DNA of 64,000 nt. It comes from Clostridium paraputrificum (GTDB lineage: Bacteria; Bacillota; Clostridia; Clostridiales; Clostridiaceae). Both the position numbers and the translations under genes were made by a program. Location: positions 62,001 through 126,000 of the forward strand of contig NZ_UAWH01000016.1 in NCBI RefSeq assembly GCF_900447045.1. Reading direction: 5' to 3'. Positions 8,801 through 17,333 of the stretch are shown in pieces (the first letter of the stretch is position 1; every line of letters begins with the position of its first letter). The notes beneath the pieces were generated by a model. It saw only the letters and a program-made list of their open reading frames with translations, had not been told where the DNA came from and did no database searches.

Positions 8801-9447
8801 CTATATTCAATAGCTTTTTCTCTCTCTATTCTTAATGGTTCAATTCTCTCTTCATATGTAGATATAATATCTCTAATTCTCACAAGGTTTTCATCTGTAT
8901 TAGAAAGCTTCTTTTCAGCCTCTTCTTTTCTAGATTTATACTTTACAATACCAGCTGCTTCCTCTAATAGAGATCTTCTTTCTTCAGGTTTTCCACTAAG
9001 AATAGCTTCAATCTTACCTTGTCCTATTAATGAATATCCTTCTTTACCTATACCAGTATCCATAAATAGCTGATTTATATCCTTTAATCTACACTTAGTT
9101 CCATTTAAAAGATACTCAGTTTCACCTGATCTGAATATTCTTCTTGAAACAGTAATTTCATTGTAGTCAGAACTTAATGAACCATCTGTGTTATCAAGAG
9201 TTAAAGATACTTGTGCTAATCCTACAGGTTTTCTATATTGAGTTCCTGCAAAGATTACGTCCTCCATCTTCCCTCCTCTTAATGTCTTTACACTCTGTTC
9301 ACCTAAAACCCATCTAACTGAGTCAGAAATGTTACTCTTCCCACTTCCATTTGGTCCAACTACAGCAGTTACACCCTTTTTAAACCTTAATTCTGTTTTG
9401 TCTGCAAAAGATTTAAATCCTCTTATTTCTAGCGACTTTAAAAACAA
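5893..9447 (-). CDS. smc: Chromosome segregation ATPase SMC
   Basis: 1184 residues. SMC with ScpA/ScpB forms the bacterial condensin. Walker A GPNGSGKSN is at about 31, the coiled coils flank a hinge at about 510-630 (KVLGEVFTVE, GGALTGGS), and the C-terminal head has LMSGGEK and the Walker B FCILDEIEAALDDANV. I place the start at a TTG (9445-9447): MFLKSLEIRGFKSF is the conserved N-terminus and AAGGAG lies eight bases before it, whereas a GTG three codons upstream overlaps that ribosome site. Coiled coils are rich in Lys, Glu and Asn. Confidence 0.96.
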   Translation of the reverse strand: MFLKSLEIRGFKSFADKTELRFKKGVTAVVGPNGSGKSNISDSVRWVLGEQSVKTLRGGKMEDVIFAGTQYRKPVGLAQVSLTLDNTDGSLSSDYNEITVSRRIFRSGETEYLLNGTKCRLKDINQLFMDTGIGKEGYSLIGQGKIEAILSGKPEERRSLLEEAAGIVKYKSRKEEAEKKLSNTDENLVRIRDIISTYEERIEPLRIEREKAIEYRGLYDTLRVSEVSLLVHYINNIEKTLKEYSEAVIQKRNKLDEKKNLLLTEKEKLKEIESKIEEIENKTIQEKAEYYEKKESISKISNDIDVFRERIKNLETIIEKNTLSLAEYKNKISIIKEERDRVEQELLIKREEQREKEEEISLLENKNSESIKNINNMDEELKKLKEDEFELLRGNSEIKNSLTLINNEIKLRVEKEQTLKSSIQSLEGNIKINIATLESLKNKVETIKGEIGNLEASIYEKRKEIGILNSKITKKDNEIKLFNKNINELEANKNMLSNLEKHYEGYNRSVKILMERIEKGLTPKADGTKVLGEVFTVEKDYETAIEIALGAGISNVITENERVAKDLINYLKKNNIGRATFLPLDNIRGNKLSLDSRITSMEGFIGIASDIIKYDDKYTKAINNVLGRTIVCSDMDSALRLSRNSNNSYRIVTLSGELISPGGALTGGSIQGKHTNILGRKREIEEIGELLESKKQKLQEALNEYNSFKKKVSDLDESILNDRDEIHAKNVEVAKNESEIISLKNESEKLKNSLEVSKLESKRNDEDIQSLKNKLNEKTNELEKIEEQNSWNKERAVSLEDELKIAREKLNKEREYITELKVNKASLDEALTGKLSEISRKEKEIDENISKAKFMEDENKDNRENVQILNNNIHERLDRIEIEKNRLVELEESFKEEELEKAKLKEDFKIKDSLINETLDIINKEEGELNKQEVQRAKYEMEKDNHYTKLNEELDLTLAEAQEIAVNIENVHDIKESINSYKRKITALGTVNLAAIEEYDEVKEKYEFMSSQEEDLQKSKEELLSVIYEMTTKMKELFKENFKVLNKNFNETFKELFKGGSAELILAEGDELTANIDINVEPPGKKLQNINLMSGGEKVLSAIALLFAILKMKPTPFCILDEIEAALDDANVYRYAEFLKEFSKGTQFIVITHRKGTMEASDVMYGVTMEEKGISKVVSVDLTK

Positions 9448-9462
9448 TACGCCCACTCCTTA

Positions 9463-9558
9463 CTAGTGAAATATAGCTGGAATTAATCCCAATATAAAAA
9501 TAATCACCATAAATGTTGCTAATATATATTTCAATTTATCTCTTGTCTTCTTTTTCAT
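9463..9558 (-). CDS. 31-residue single-span membrane peptide (DUF4044-like)
   Basis: ATG at 9556-9558 to TAG at 9463-9465. The peptide begins MKKKTRDKLKY, followed by one hydrophobic helix (about 12-30, ILATFMVIIFILGLIPAIF). AGGAAG lies upstream of the ATG. It looks like the small DUF4044 membrane proteins of Firmicutes: basic head and single span. It sits 15 bases before the smc start and probably shares its transcript. Function is unknown. Confidence 0.7.
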   Translation of the reverse strand: MKKKTRDKLKYILATFMVIIFILGLIPAIFH

Positions 9559-9577
9559 AAAAACACTTCCTATCTTC

Positions 9578-9605
9578 TTTATAAGTTTATCTTAACCTTG
9601 TACAA
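9578..9605 (-). promoter_or_regulatory. Candidate sigma-A promoter for the small peptide-smc-ftsY unit
   Basis: TTGTAC (complement of 9600-9605), 16-base spacer, TATAAA (9578-9583). The spacing is one short, but it is in the only gap between the upstream terminator and this unit. Confidence 0.4.
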
Positions 9606-9633
9606 AATTCAATATTTCTTAACTCTTAAGAAT

Positions 9634-9670
9634 AAAATAACCCGAATTATAACTCTTCTTATAATTCAGG
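9634..9670 (-). terminator. Intrinsic terminator after the radical-SAM gene
   Basis: 12-pair stem (9641-9652 with 9659-9670, one G-U), 6-base loop, then TTATTTTATT on the minus strand. Confidence 0.85.
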
Positions 9671-9682
9671 CTACCTCTCCAT

Positions 9683-10681
9683 TTATTTAAAAATAATCTG
9701 TCCTCTTTCTAATGTGTCATCTGTTTGAACATCTATTTTGAATCCATCAGATAACAACTCTTTAAAATACTTTTTCTTATTTGCATATAACTTACTTAAA
9801 TCTCTACTATTTAAACAGATTATTCCCTTTTTACTTTCCTTAAACACTTCACGTATCCTATCACTAATGAAACTACCTTCAACTAACTCTCTAAAGGCTG
9901 GATGGAATGGACCGTCTACAATATCTTTTCCTTCTGTAATAGTATCTGTAGGCTGAAGTCCTATTCTTATAACTTGAACACCTGCTTCCAAATACATTTT
10001 ATATAACTTTTTACATATAGAAACCGCTTCATCTAGTGTATAAGGAATATACTCTCCCCTATTATACATGACTGACATTGGAGTATCCTTAATAACAAGA
10101 GAAGGATATATTCTACAAATATCAGGCTTCATACTAATAGACCTTTTAACTGTTTCTATATCTTTTTCGAAATTATCTCTAGGTAATCCAGGCATAATTT
10201 GATGTCCTAGGGTAAAACCATACTCTTTTATAAGTTTTGATGCATCTTCAACCTGCTTAATTGTATGTCCTCGTCCTGCTCCTATTAAAACATCCCCAAC
10301 TAATGATTGTACTCCTAATTCAATTATATCTACACTATACTCTTGTAAATAACTCAGTATATAATCATTAATATAGTCTGGTCTAGTTGACATTCTTATC
10401 TTATCTATAAGACCTTTATCTTTATATTCTTTTGCAACAGAAAGTAATTCTCTTTGTTTTTCTTCTCTTATTCCTGTGAATGTTCCTCCAAAAAATGAAA
10501 TTTCTATAGTTGCATCTTTATTATTAATTGTTTGTAAATACTCTTCAACAGTATCATATACCGTTTTTGCTGTAACACTTTCTTTTGAACCAGTTATTCT
10601 ATCTTGGTTACAAAATACACACTTATGTGGACAACCTTCTTGTGGCACAAACAAAGGTATAATATAATAATTTTTACTCAT
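9683..10681 (-). CDS. Elp3-like radical-SAM protein without acetyltransferase domain
   Basis: 332 residues from ATG 10679-10681, chosen because GGAGG lies six bases upstream; an in-frame TTG two codons earlier is less likely. The radical-SAM cluster motif is CPHKCVFC (C17, C21, C24), followed by EISFFGGTF and RMSTRPDYI, as in the Elp3 radical-SAM module. The C-terminal acetyltransferase domain of true Elp3 is absent. Such short proteins commonly lie between rnc and smc in Clostridia; substrate unknown, tRNA is a guess. The start overlaps the rnc stop by eight bases. Confidence 0.85.
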   Translation of the reverse strand: MSKNYYIIPLFVPQEGCPHKCVFCNQDRITGSKESVTAKTVYDTVEEYLQTINNKDATIEISFFGGTFTGIREEKQRELLSVAKEYKDKGLIDKIRMSTRPDYINDYILSYLQEYSVDIIELGVQSLVGDVLIGAGRGHTIKQVEDASKLIKEYGFTLGHQIMPGLPRDNFEKDIETVKRSISMKPDICRIYPSLVIKDTPMSVMYNRGEYIPYTLDEAVSICKKLYKMYLEAGVQVIRIGLQPTDTITEGKDIVDGPFHPAFRELVEGSFISDRIREVFKESKKGIICLNSRDLSKLYANKKKYFKELLSDGFKIDVQTDDTLERGQIIFK

Positions 10682-11372
10682 CAACAACCTCCAGTTTAAT
10701 TAGTGCTTCTTTTGCTGCATTTTGTTCTGCTTCTTTCTTGCTATATCCTTCGCCACTACCCAATAACTTACCTTCTACATATAAGTTAACAAAAAACTTT
10801 CTTCTATGTGGTGGACCCTCATGTTTATAAAGTTCATAATTTATATCAATATCTCCATCCTTCTGTAAGTATTCTTGTAACTTAGTTTTAAAATCTAAGA
10901 TTATCTTATTATCTATAGCTTTTTTAATAATATCATTAAAATTAGTTAATATAAATTCCTTAGCAACTTCTAATCCTTTATCAATGTAAATAGCTGCAAT
11001 AATAGCTTCTACTGCATCAGCTTGTATAGATATTCTATCCCTACCACCAGTTAACTCTTCACCCTTGCTCATCATTATAAAATCAGATATTCCTAGCTTT
11101 CTTGCTACATTATACAAGGAGTTTTCACAAACAATTAAACTACGTAATCTTGTTAGCTCTCCTTCTAACTTGTTTTTATAATTTGAAAATAAATACTCTG
11201 TAATTGTTAACTGCAAAACAGAATCACCTAAGAACTCTAATCTTTCATTATATTGAGATTCCTTAAACTGTTTTGCATATGAGCTATGAGTAAAAGCTGT
11301 TTGTATTATTCTTTTATTATTAAAATTTATCTTCAAGTTTTTTTCTACATTACTCAAATTAAAGTTATTCAT
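10674..11372 (-). CDS. rnc: Ribonuclease III
   Basis: 232 residues. It cleaves double-stranded RNA in rRNA processing and mRNA decay. The catalytic signature ERLEFLGDSVLQL is near residue 38 and a double-stranded RNA-binding domain (about 155-225, GPPHRRKFFVNLYV, GSGEGYSKKEAEQNAA) is at the C-terminus. I use the ATG at 11370-11372 (MNNFNLSN), which has AGAGGGG upstream; an in-frame TTG ten codons earlier lacks a site. It follows acpP after a terminator. Confidence 0.96.
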   Translation of the reverse strand: MNNFNLSNVEKNLKINFNNKRIIQTAFTHSSYAKQFKESQYNERLEFLGDSVLQLTITEYLFSNYKNKLEGELTRLRSLIVCENSLYNVARKLGISDFIMMSKGEELTGGRDRISIQADAVEAIIAAIYIDKGLEVAKEFILTNFNDIIKKAIDNKIILDFKTKLQEYLQKDGDIDINYELYKHEGPPHRRKFFVNLYVEGKLLGSGEGYSKKEAEQNAAKEALIKLEVVDE

Positions 11373-11440
11373 ATATACCCCTCTTCTAAGTTTATTCTTC
11401 AATCTTTAGCTTACTAATAAATTCAAGAATAAACTAAAAT

Positions 11441-11467
11441 ACAAAATCCCGCGAAAGATGCGGGATT
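11441..11467 (-). terminator. Intrinsic terminator after acpP
   Basis: AATCCCGC (11445-11452) pairs with GCGGGATT (11460-11467), 7-base loop, then TTTTGTATTTT on the minus strand, starting four bases after the acpP stop. Confidence 0.9.
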
Positions 11468-11470
11468 ACA

Positions 11471-11701
11471 TTATTCTTCGTGATGAGTTTTTACATAATT
11501 CACAACATCTCCAACTGTTTTAAAGTTTTCAACGTCTTCATCTGGAATTTCCATTTCTAGTTCATCTTCTAAAGCCATAATAAGTTCAACAATATCTAAC
11601 GAATCCGCATTTAAATCGTCTATAAACGATGAATCTAAAGTTATTTCTTCAACATCAATGCTTAATTTATCAGCAATAATTTCTTGTATTTTTTCAAACA
11701 T
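11471..11701 (-). CDS. acpP: Acyl carrier protein
   Basis: 76 residues, acidic. The DSL motif in [12 protein letters not shown] carries the phosphopantetheine serine (Ser34). It carries growing fatty acyl chains. I start at ATG 11699-11701 (MFEKIQEII), eight bases after AGGAGG; the GTG three codons upstream overlaps the ribosome site. It follows plsX, the usual plsX-acpP-rnc order. Confidence 0.96.
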   Translation of the reverse strand: MFEKIQEIIADKLSIDVEEITLDSSFIDDLNADSLDIVELIMALEDELEMEIPDEDVENFKTVGDVVNYVKTHHEE

Positions 11702-11785
11702 TATATTCACCTCCTAAGTCCTTTCATTTAGATGATAGTATATATAATTTTATTCGTCAATATAACTTATAAATAAAATCTAATA

Positions 11786-12784
11786 TTATTTTTCTTTATG
11801 AAATTCTTTTTTCATTGTATCAAGAATTCCTCTTTCATTAAATAATATAGTTTGTCTTATAGCATTTTTAAATGCTTTCCCATCAGAACTTCCGTGTGCT
11901 TTTATACATATGTTATTAACGCCTAAAAATGGTGCACCACCAACTTCTTTATAATCAAACTTAACCATTAACTTTTTAAACACAGGTTTTAATAATGCTG
12001 CTCCTAACTTAGGTATTAAAGGTGCCGAATAAATTTCGTCTTTAATCATTTTTAAAAGAGTGGAAGCAGATCCTTCATACATCTTTAAAACTGTATTTCC
12101 AACGAACCCATCAGTGACTAATACATTAACATCTCCTGTCGGAATATCCCTTGGTTCAACATTTCCCACAAAATTAAAGTCTTCTTCCTTTAACAACTGA
12201 TACGCTGCTTTTGTAAGCTCATTTCCTTTTTCTTCTTCTGCTCCAATATTTACAAGACCAATGCTGGCATTTTTAGTATCAAACATCGCTTCATAATAAA
12301 TTCTGCCCATCTTTGCAAATTGAGCTAGATATTGAGGCTTACAATCCACATTTGCCCCTACGTCAACAACCATAAAGTTACCATTTCTACCTGGCATTAT
12401 AGGTGCAAGTGCTGGTCTTTCAACCCCTTTAATTCTTCCTATTATAAATGTACATCCTGCTAAAAAAGCTCCTGTGCTTCCACCAGAAATAATAGCATCA
12501 CATTCTCCTTCCTTAACTAAATGTAAGGCCTTTACAATACTAGAATCTTTTTTCTTTCTAACTGCCATTACAGGATGTTCATTAGTAGATATTACTTCAG
12601 TAGCATCAATTATTTTTACTCTATCCTTTGGATAATCATACTTTTTAAGTTCTTCTGCCATGATATTTTCAGGTCCAGTTATATACATCTCTACACCATC
12701 AAATTCTTTTAGTGCTTGAACAACACCCTCAACAACAGCTTGCGGTGCATGATCTCCTCCCATACCGTCTATAGCTATCTTCAT
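11786..12784 (-). CDS. plsX: Phosphate acyltransferase PlsX
   Basis: 332 residues. It converts acyl-ACP to acyl-phosphate, the donor for PlsY in phospholipid synthesis, and acts at the inner membrane face. Start [24 protein letters not shown] signature (motif GMGGDHAP), then GATDEL-like [11 protein letters not shown] and [10 protein letters not shown] are conserved. It lies downstream of rpmF after a terminator-like hairpin, so some read-through from the yceD promoter is likely. No fapR gene precedes it, unlike Bacillus. Confidence 0.96.
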   Translation of the reverse strand: MKIAIDGMGGDHAPQAVVEGVVQALKEFDGVEMYITGPENIMAEELKKYDYPKDRVKIIDATEVISTNEHPVMAVRKKKDSSIVKALHLVKEGECDAIISGGSTGAFLAGCTFIIGRIKGVERPALAPIMPGRNGNFMVVDVGANVDCKPQYLAQFAKMGRIYYEAMFDTKNASIGLVNIGAEEEKGNELTKAAYQLLKEEDFNFVGNVEPRDIPTGDVNVLVTDGFVGNTVLKMYEGSASTLLKMIKDEIYSAPLIPKLGAALLKPVFKKLMVKFDYKEVGGAPFLGVNNICIKAHGSSDGKAFKNAIRQTILFNERGILDTMKKEFHKEK

Positions 12785-12817
12785 ATTATTATCTCCTTTT
12801 TTATCTGAATATAAAGA

Positions 12818-12841
12818 AAAGAAAGTCTAATGACTTTCTTT
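12818..12841 (-). terminator. Terminator hairpin overlapping the rpmF stop
   Basis: AAAGAAAGTC (12818-12827), TAAT loop, GACTTTCTTT (12832-12841), followed on the minus strand by TTCTTTATATTC. The stem includes the rpmF stop codon. It would reduce rather than abolish transcription into plsX. Confidence 0.7.
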
Positions 12842-13022
12842 ATTCTTCAGTAACTACTACTTCTTTACCCTTATAGTAACCACAGTTCTTACATACTCTG
12901 TGAGCAAGTTTCATTTCGTGACATTGTGGACACTCTACGATCCCTGGTAAGCTTGCCTTAAAAGTTTGAGCTCTTCTTGAATCTCTCTTTGCTCTATATG
13001 TCTTTCTAGCTGGATTTCCCAT
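12840..13022 (-). CDS. rpmF: Large-subunit ribosomal protein L32
   Basis: 60 residues, begins [23 protein letters not shown] with the zinc-binding CPQC...CKNCG pairs, so a C+ (zinc) form. An AGGAGGTG site precedes the ATG, which is two bases after the yceD stop. The yceD-rpmF-plsX order is widely conserved. Confidence 0.96.
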   Translation of the reverse strand: MGNPARKTYRAKRDSRRAQTFKASLPGIVECPQCHEMKLAHRVCKNCGYYKGKEVVVTEE

Positions 13023-13024
13023 TG

Positions 13025-13534
13025 TTACACCTCCTTATTATCTAACAACGCCTTTAAGCCTGCCAATCTAAGATCTACATCTTCATTGTTACAGTTGCAT
13101 GCTTCTTTATTAAGGTTAGCACCACAACTTTGGCATAGGCCTTTGCAATTTTTGCTGCAAAGTCTCTTAATAGGTAAGGTTGATATTATTGAATTTTCAA
13201 CAATTTCTGTGATATCTAATGCATCACCTTTTACAAAAACAACATTTTCATCTTTACAATGTTCGCTGTTATTTGTAAACCTTTCTTCTATATCAATATC
13301 TATTGGATAGATAAAGGTATCTAGGCATCTAGAACATTTTAATTCTAAATCTACTTTAATATGAGCTTTAATCGTTATTATATCATTATCAGATGTCACT
13401 TCACCTTTAACATCTACTTCGCTTAAAGGTTTAATATAATCCCCTTCGAAATAGAATGGTTCAGTTACCACCTTATAAGTAATATCTTTTTTTCTTTCTT
13501 TTCTAGAAATAAGATCTAAAAACTGTATCTCCAT
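13025..13534 (-). CDS. yceD: DUF177 protein YceD, 23S rRNA-linked
   Basis: 169 residues. YceD/DUF177 proteins always accompany rpmF and have been linked to 23S rRNA accumulation; their biochemical role is not settled. Cysteine pairs are seen at CSRC and [13 protein letters not shown], with CNC near the end, suggesting metal binding. The ATG (13532-13534) has no close ribosome site: AAGGAG lies 26 bases upstream with a hairpin between them. A near-consensus promoter lies about 65 bases upstream. Confidence 0.88.
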   Translation of the reverse strand: MEIQFLDLISRKERKKDITYKVVTEPFYFEGDYIKPLSEVDVKGEVTSDNDIITIKAHIKVDLELKCSRCLDTFIYPIDIDIEERFTNNSEHCKDENVVFVKGDALDITEIVENSIISTLPIKRLCSKNCKGLCQSCGANLNKEACNCNNEDVDLRLAGLKALLDNKEV

Positions 13535-13567
13535 AAAAATGACTCTTTTTGAGCCTTTTCACTCCTT
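13535..13567 (-). promoter_or_regulatory. yceD ribosome site separated from ATG by a hairpin
   Basis: Minus strand: AAGGAGT (complement of 13561-13567), then AAAAGGCTC, AAAAA loop, GAGTC-A-TTTT (13535-13559), then ATG at 13532-13534. The folded stem (9 pairs, one bulge) would bring the site to a short distance from the start. The weaker AAGAG inside the loop is an alternative ribosome site. Confidence 0.5.
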
Positions 13568-13598
13568 AGCTAAAATATTTACTGAATAAACACAATTT

Positions 13599-13627
13599 AT
13601 TATATAAACTGCATGGTTAAAAGTCAA
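13599..13627 (-). promoter_or_regulatory. Sigma-A promoter of yceD-rpmF-plsX
   Basis: TTGACT (complement of 13622-13627), 17-base spacer, TATAAT (13599-13604). Near-perfect. It begins four bases after the ackA stop, with a start site near 13592. Confidence 0.88.
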
Positions 13628-13631
13628 GGGA

Positions 13632-14828
13632 TTAATTTAACAATTCTACTGTTTCTTCTGCTATCATTAATTCTTCATTAGTTGGAACAACATAAATTTT
13701 TACTTTTGATGTATCTTTAGACACTTCTTTAAGCTCTCCACGAACTTTATTCTTATCTTTATCTATTTCAATACCAAGGAATTCAAGTCCTTCAACACAT
13801 CCTTCTCTTGTTTCAATAGCATTTTCTCCTACACCAGCTGTAAATACTATTACATCTACTCCTCCCATTGCTGCCGCATAAGCACCAATTTGACATCTAA
13901 CCTTATAATGATATAAATCTAAAGCTAATTTAGCTCTTTCATTATTTTCTTCATAAGCTGCTGATCTTATATCTCTAAAATCAGAACTTACTCCTGATAC
14001 CCCTAATATTCCTGACTTTTTATTTAAAATATCATTAACTTCTTCTACAGAGTAACCTAACTCTTGTATTAGATAAATAACAATTGCTGGGTCTATACTT
14101 CCCGATCTAGTTCCCATAACAATTCCATCTAATGGAGTAAATCCCATAGTAGTATCTATAGCTTTTCCATTCTTAACTGCTGTTAAACTTCCTCCATTAC
14201 CTAGATGGCATGTTATGATTTTTAAATCCTTTATATCCTTGCCCATAGCTTCTGCTACCTTATTAGATACATATTTGTGACTTGTTCCATGGAATCCATA
14301 TTTTCTTATTCCATGCTTTTCGTACATTTCATATGGCAAAGCATACATATACGCTTCTTTTGGCATTGTACCATGGAATGCTGTATCAAAAACAACAGCC
14401 ATAGGTGTATTAGCCATAAGTTTCTTACAAGCTTCTATTCCGATTATATTAGGTCTATTATGAAGAGGTGCAAGTTTTACACATTCTTCTAAATAATTCA
14501 TAACTTCATCATTAACAAGTACTGATTGCGAATACTTTTCTCCACCATGAACAACTCTATGACCTACTGCATCAATTTCGCTCATATCCTTTATTATTCC
14601 ATGCTCTTTATCTATTAAAGCATCTAATACATGCTTTATAGCATCCTCATGATTAACCATTTTTTCCTCAACCACGTATTTTTCTTTACCGCTTATCTTT
14701 TGAGTTAAAATTGAACCATTAATTCCTATTCTTTCTACTAACCCTTGTGCAAGCACCTCTTCATTTTCCATATTTATTAACTGATATTTTAATGATGAGC
14801 TACCACAATTGATAACAAGTACCTTCAT
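13632..14828 (-). CDS. ackA: Acetate kinase
   Basis: 398 residues. It makes ATP and acetate from acetyl phosphate, the main substrate-level phosphorylation step in clostridial fermentation. Motifs: [11 protein letters not shown] at the start, [31 protein letters not shown] and [10 protein letters not shown] start at ATG 14826-14828 (MKVLVINCG); a GTG four codons upstream overlaps the GGAGT ribosome site. It follows pta by 27 bases. Confidence 0.97.
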   Translation of the reverse strand: MKVLVINCGSSSLKYQLINMENEEVLAQGLVERIGINGSILTQKISGKEKYVVEEKMVNHEDAIKHVLDALIDKEHGIIKDMSEIDAVGHRVVHGGEKYSQSVLVNDEVMNYLEECVKLAPLHNRPNIIGIEACKKLMANTPMAVVFDTAFHGTMPKEAYMYALPYEMYEKHGIRKYGFHGTSHKYVSNKVAEAMGKDIKDLKIITCHLGNGGSLTAVKNGKAIDTTMGFTPLDGIVMGTRSGSIDPAIVIYLIQELGYSVEEVNDILNKKSGILGVSGVSSDFRDIRSAAYEENNERAKLALDLYHYKVRCQIGAYAAAMGGVDVIVFTAGVGENAIETREGCVEGLEFLGIEIDKDKNKVRGELKEVSKDTSKVKIYVVPTNEELMIAEETVELLN

Positions 14829-14855
14829 TATTAGAGACACTCCTTTTTAGCTTTA

Positions 14856-15857
14856 TTATTTACTACTTTGAGCTTGAACAGCTGTGATTGCAACAACCTT
14901 TACTATGTCTTCTGAGCTACATCCTCTTGATAAGTCATTAATTGGCTTAGCAAAGCCTTGACATATTGGTCCAATTGCTTCTGCTTTAGCAAATCTTTGT
15001 ACTAATTTATATCCTATATTTCCTGCTTGTAAATCTGGGAATACTAATACATTTGCTTTTCCTGCAACCTTGCTATTAGGAGCCTTTTGACTAGCTACTG
15101 ACTCAACTATTGCTGCATCTAATTGCATTTCTCCATCTATTAATAAGTCTGGTCTTAATTCTTTTGCTTTTTCTGTAGCAGTTCTAACCTTTGATACTAA
15201 CTCATGGTCAGCACTTCCCATAGTTGAAAATGAAAGCATTGCAACTCTAGGTTCAACCTTACATAAGTTTTTAGCTGTTTCTGCAGTAGCAATTGCTATA
15301 GCAGCTAATTGATCTTCATTAGGATTTGGGTTAACTGCACAGTCAGAGAATAGAAGCATTCCTTCTTCTCCGTATACAGAATCCGGTACCATCATTATAA
15401 AGAAGCTAGATACAACTGAAACTCCTGGAGCTGTCTTTATTATTTGTAAACCTGGCCTTAAAAGATCTCCTGTTGTGTGAACAGCACCTGATACCATACC
15501 ATCTGCATCACCAAGCTTTACCATCATTGTCCCAAAATATAACGGGTCTCTAACTATTTTCTCAGCTTTACTCATAGTCATACCCTTATTTTTTCTTAAT
15601 TCATAGAATGCTTCTATATACTTGCTTAAGTTTTCTGATGTCTCAGGATCTATAATCTCTACTCCTGTTAAATCAACTTTTAAAGCAGTAGCCTTGTTTA
15701 ATATTTCTTCTTTATTTCCTACTAAAATAGGATGTGCATATCCTTGCTTATATATTTCTTCCGTAGCTACTATTGTTCTTTCTTCGTTTCCTTCTGGAAG
15801 TACAATTCTTTTTTTATCTGCTTTTGCTACTTCCAATATTTTATTCATCAGTTTCAT
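14856..15857 (-). CDS. pta: Phosphate acetyltransferase
   Basis: 333 residues. It converts acetyl-CoA and phosphate to acetyl phosphate for AckA. The single-domain clostridial form (no N-terminal P-loop domain) shows RIVLPEGNEERT, MVSGAVHTT, DCAVNPNP and the closing FPDLQAGNIGYKLVQR region. Start at ATG 15855-15857 (MKLMNKILEV), eight bases after AAAGGAG; two upstream ATG/GTG codons are too close to the site. It leads a pta-ackA operon with a sigma-A promoter upstream. Confidence 0.96.
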   Translation of the reverse strand: MKLMNKILEVAKADKKRIVLPEGNEERTIVATEEIYKQGYAHPILVGNKEEILNKATALKVDLTGVEIIDPETSENLSKYIEAFYELRKNKGMTMSKAEKIVRDPLYFGTMMVKLGDADGMVSGAVHTTGDLLRPGLQIIKTAPGVSVVSSFFIMMVPDSVYGEEGMLLFSDCAVNPNPNEDQLAAIAIATAETAKNLCKVEPRVAMLSFSTMGSADHELVSKVRTATEKAKELRPDLLIDGEMQLDAAIVESVASQKAPNSKVAGKANVLVFPDLQAGNIGYKLVQRFAKAEAIGPICQGFAKPINDLSRGCSSEDIVKVVAITAVQAQSSK

Positions 15858-15899
15858 GTTCATTTCTCCTTTCAAAGACACGTTGTCTCTTCATCTTAT

Positions 15900-15929
15900 A
15901 CTATACTCCTACAACACATACTATTTCAA
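15900..15929 (-). promoter_or_regulatory. Sigma-A promoter of pta-ackA
   Basis: TTGAAA (complement of 15924-15929), 18-base spacer, TATAGT (15900-15905). The leader holds a small inverted repeat AGACA-CGT-TGTCT (about 15877-15889) just before the ribosome site. Confidence 0.65.
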
Positions 15930-16032
15930 CCTTAAAATCCCCTATTTGCCAAAGTCTTTAGATTAAAAATTATCTTAATTATCAGAAAAATTCTCTCTAT
16001 TTTATGTTGTGACCTAAATGGATATATTTTAT

Positions 16033-16040
16033 GTTATAAT
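16033..16040 (+). promoter_or_regulatory. Extended -10 promoter of tmcAL
   Basis: TGTTATAAT (16032-16040): a perfect TATAAT (16035-16040) with TG one base upstream. The -35 region at 17 bases is poor; TTGTGA at 16007 is too far. Start near 16047, leader about 25 bases. Confidence 0.6.
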
Positions 16041-16071
16041 ATCTCTATATTTTCAGTATAGGAGGAAAGCT

Positions 16072-17283
16072 ATGAATATAACTGGCTTAATAACTGAATA
16101 TAATCCATTTCATCTTGGTCATCTTTATCATCTACAAAAAGCAAAGATGGATACAAATTGTGATGGTGTAATATGTATAATGAGTGGTAACTTCATGCAA
16201 AGAGGAATCCCAGCTATAATTGATAAGTGGGAAAGAGCTAATATAGCAGTAGCTAATGGCGTTGATTTAGTAATAGAACTGCCTTTAGTATACTCTATAT
16301 CTTCAGCTGAAGGTTTTGCTTACGGAGCATGTAGTATACTAAACTCTACAGGAGTAGTAAACTCTATTTACTTTGGAAGTGAGTCTGGTAATATTGAAGA
16401 ACTGAAAAGAATCTCACAGGTATTAATAACAGAACCTGAGGACTTTAAATCAAATCTAAAACTTCAACTTGATAAAGGTGCACCATTTCATACAGCAAGA
16501 AAAATTGCTTTAAAGAATTCTCTTCATGATATTTGTTGCGAAGAAATTATTGGTAGCTCTAATAACATTCTTGCTATTGAATATATAAAATCTTTATCAA
16601 AATTAAATAGTTCCATTATTCCATATACATTAAAAAGGCAAGGAGCAAATTATAACGATTCAGAACTTAACAATATTTTTTCTTCTGCCACTTCAATTAG
16701 AAACGCTTTAAAAAATAGTGGTAGTTTAAAAAAAATTGAAAATGCTGTTTCCAAAGAAACTTTCACCTATTTAAAAAAGTTGAAAGAGGAAAAATATAAT
16801 TTTGTCTTTAACGATGATATGTTTCAATTTGTAAAATATAAAATTTTAACTTCAGGAGAAACTCTTAATAGGGTTTATGATGTAAAAGAAGGTTTAGATA
16901 ATAAGATAATAAAAGAAATAACTAACTCTAAAAGCATAGATGAGTTAATTTTAAATATTAAGAGCAAACGATATACATATACAAGAATAAGCAGAATTCT
17001 AACATCATTCTTTTTAGGATTAGAAAAATATGATATTAAAAAACTTGTTCATAAAACACCTAATTACATTAGACCTCTTGCTTTTAATGAAACTGGAAGT
17101 AAAATACTTAAGGAAATAAAAAAGAAAGGTAATATAGAAATATTAACAAAGTTGCCCCAAAAGCTTAATGATGAATACTTAGAAATTGATTTACTAGGAA
17201 CTAAAGCTTATTCTATCCTTAATTCTTCTATTTTACCTTATGATGATTATTTAAAAAGTCCAACATTTTTTAGGAAAAAATAA
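16072..17283 (+). CDS. tmcAL: tRNA(Met) cytidine acetate ligase TmcAL (YlbM)
   Basis: 403 residues. It makes N4-acetylcytidine at the wobble base of elongator tRNA-Met from acetate and ATP. The N-terminal nucleotidyltransferase fold shows GLITEYNPFHLGHLYHL with HxGH, then MSGNFMQRG and the C-terminal tRNA-binding region. The start is the ATG at 16072, after AGGAGG; an in-frame ATG at 16018 lies upstream of the -10 box and is rejected. Divergent from pta, upstream of ylbJ, on the plus strand. An acetate-using enzyme beside pta-ackA is a pleasing but unproven link. Confidence 0.93.
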   Translation: MNITGLITEYNPFHLGHLYHLQKAKMDTNCDGVICIMSGNFMQRGIPAIIDKWERANIAVANGVDLVIELPLVYSISSAEGFAYGACSILNSTGVVNSIYFGSESGNIEELKRISQVLITEPEDFKSNLKLQLDKGAPFHTARKIALKNSLHDICCEEIIGSSNNILAIEYIKSLSKLNSSIIPYTLKRQGANYNDSELNNIFSSATSIRNALKNSGSLKKIENAVSKETFTYLKKLKEEKYNFVFNDDMFQFVKYKILTSGETLNRVYDVKEGLDNKIIKEITNSKSIDELILNIKSKRYTYTRISRILTSFFLGLEKYDIKKLVHKTPNYIRPLAFNETGSKILKEIKKKGNIEILTKLPQKLNDEYLEIDLLGTKAYSILNSSILPYDDYLKSPTFFRKK

Positions 17284-17310
17284 TATTGTAAAGCCATAGG
17301 AAATATAAAT
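17281..17310 (+). promoter_or_regulatory. Weak candidate sigma-E promoter before ylbJ
   Basis: TAATATT (17281-17287) fits the sigma-E -35 (KMATATT) exactly and overlaps the tmcAL stop. Fourteen bases on, AATATAAA (17302-17309) matches only five of eight positions of CATACAAT. ylbJ is a sigma-E gene in Bacillus subtilis, which is why this is listed. Confidence 0.3.
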
Positions 17311-17333
17311 ACTATATAGATTGGAGTGATTTC

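Noticed and set aside
16018..16071. Upstream ATG for tmcAL
   Set aside because: It lies upstream of the -10 box; the ATG at 16072 has AGGAGG and the conserved N-terminus.
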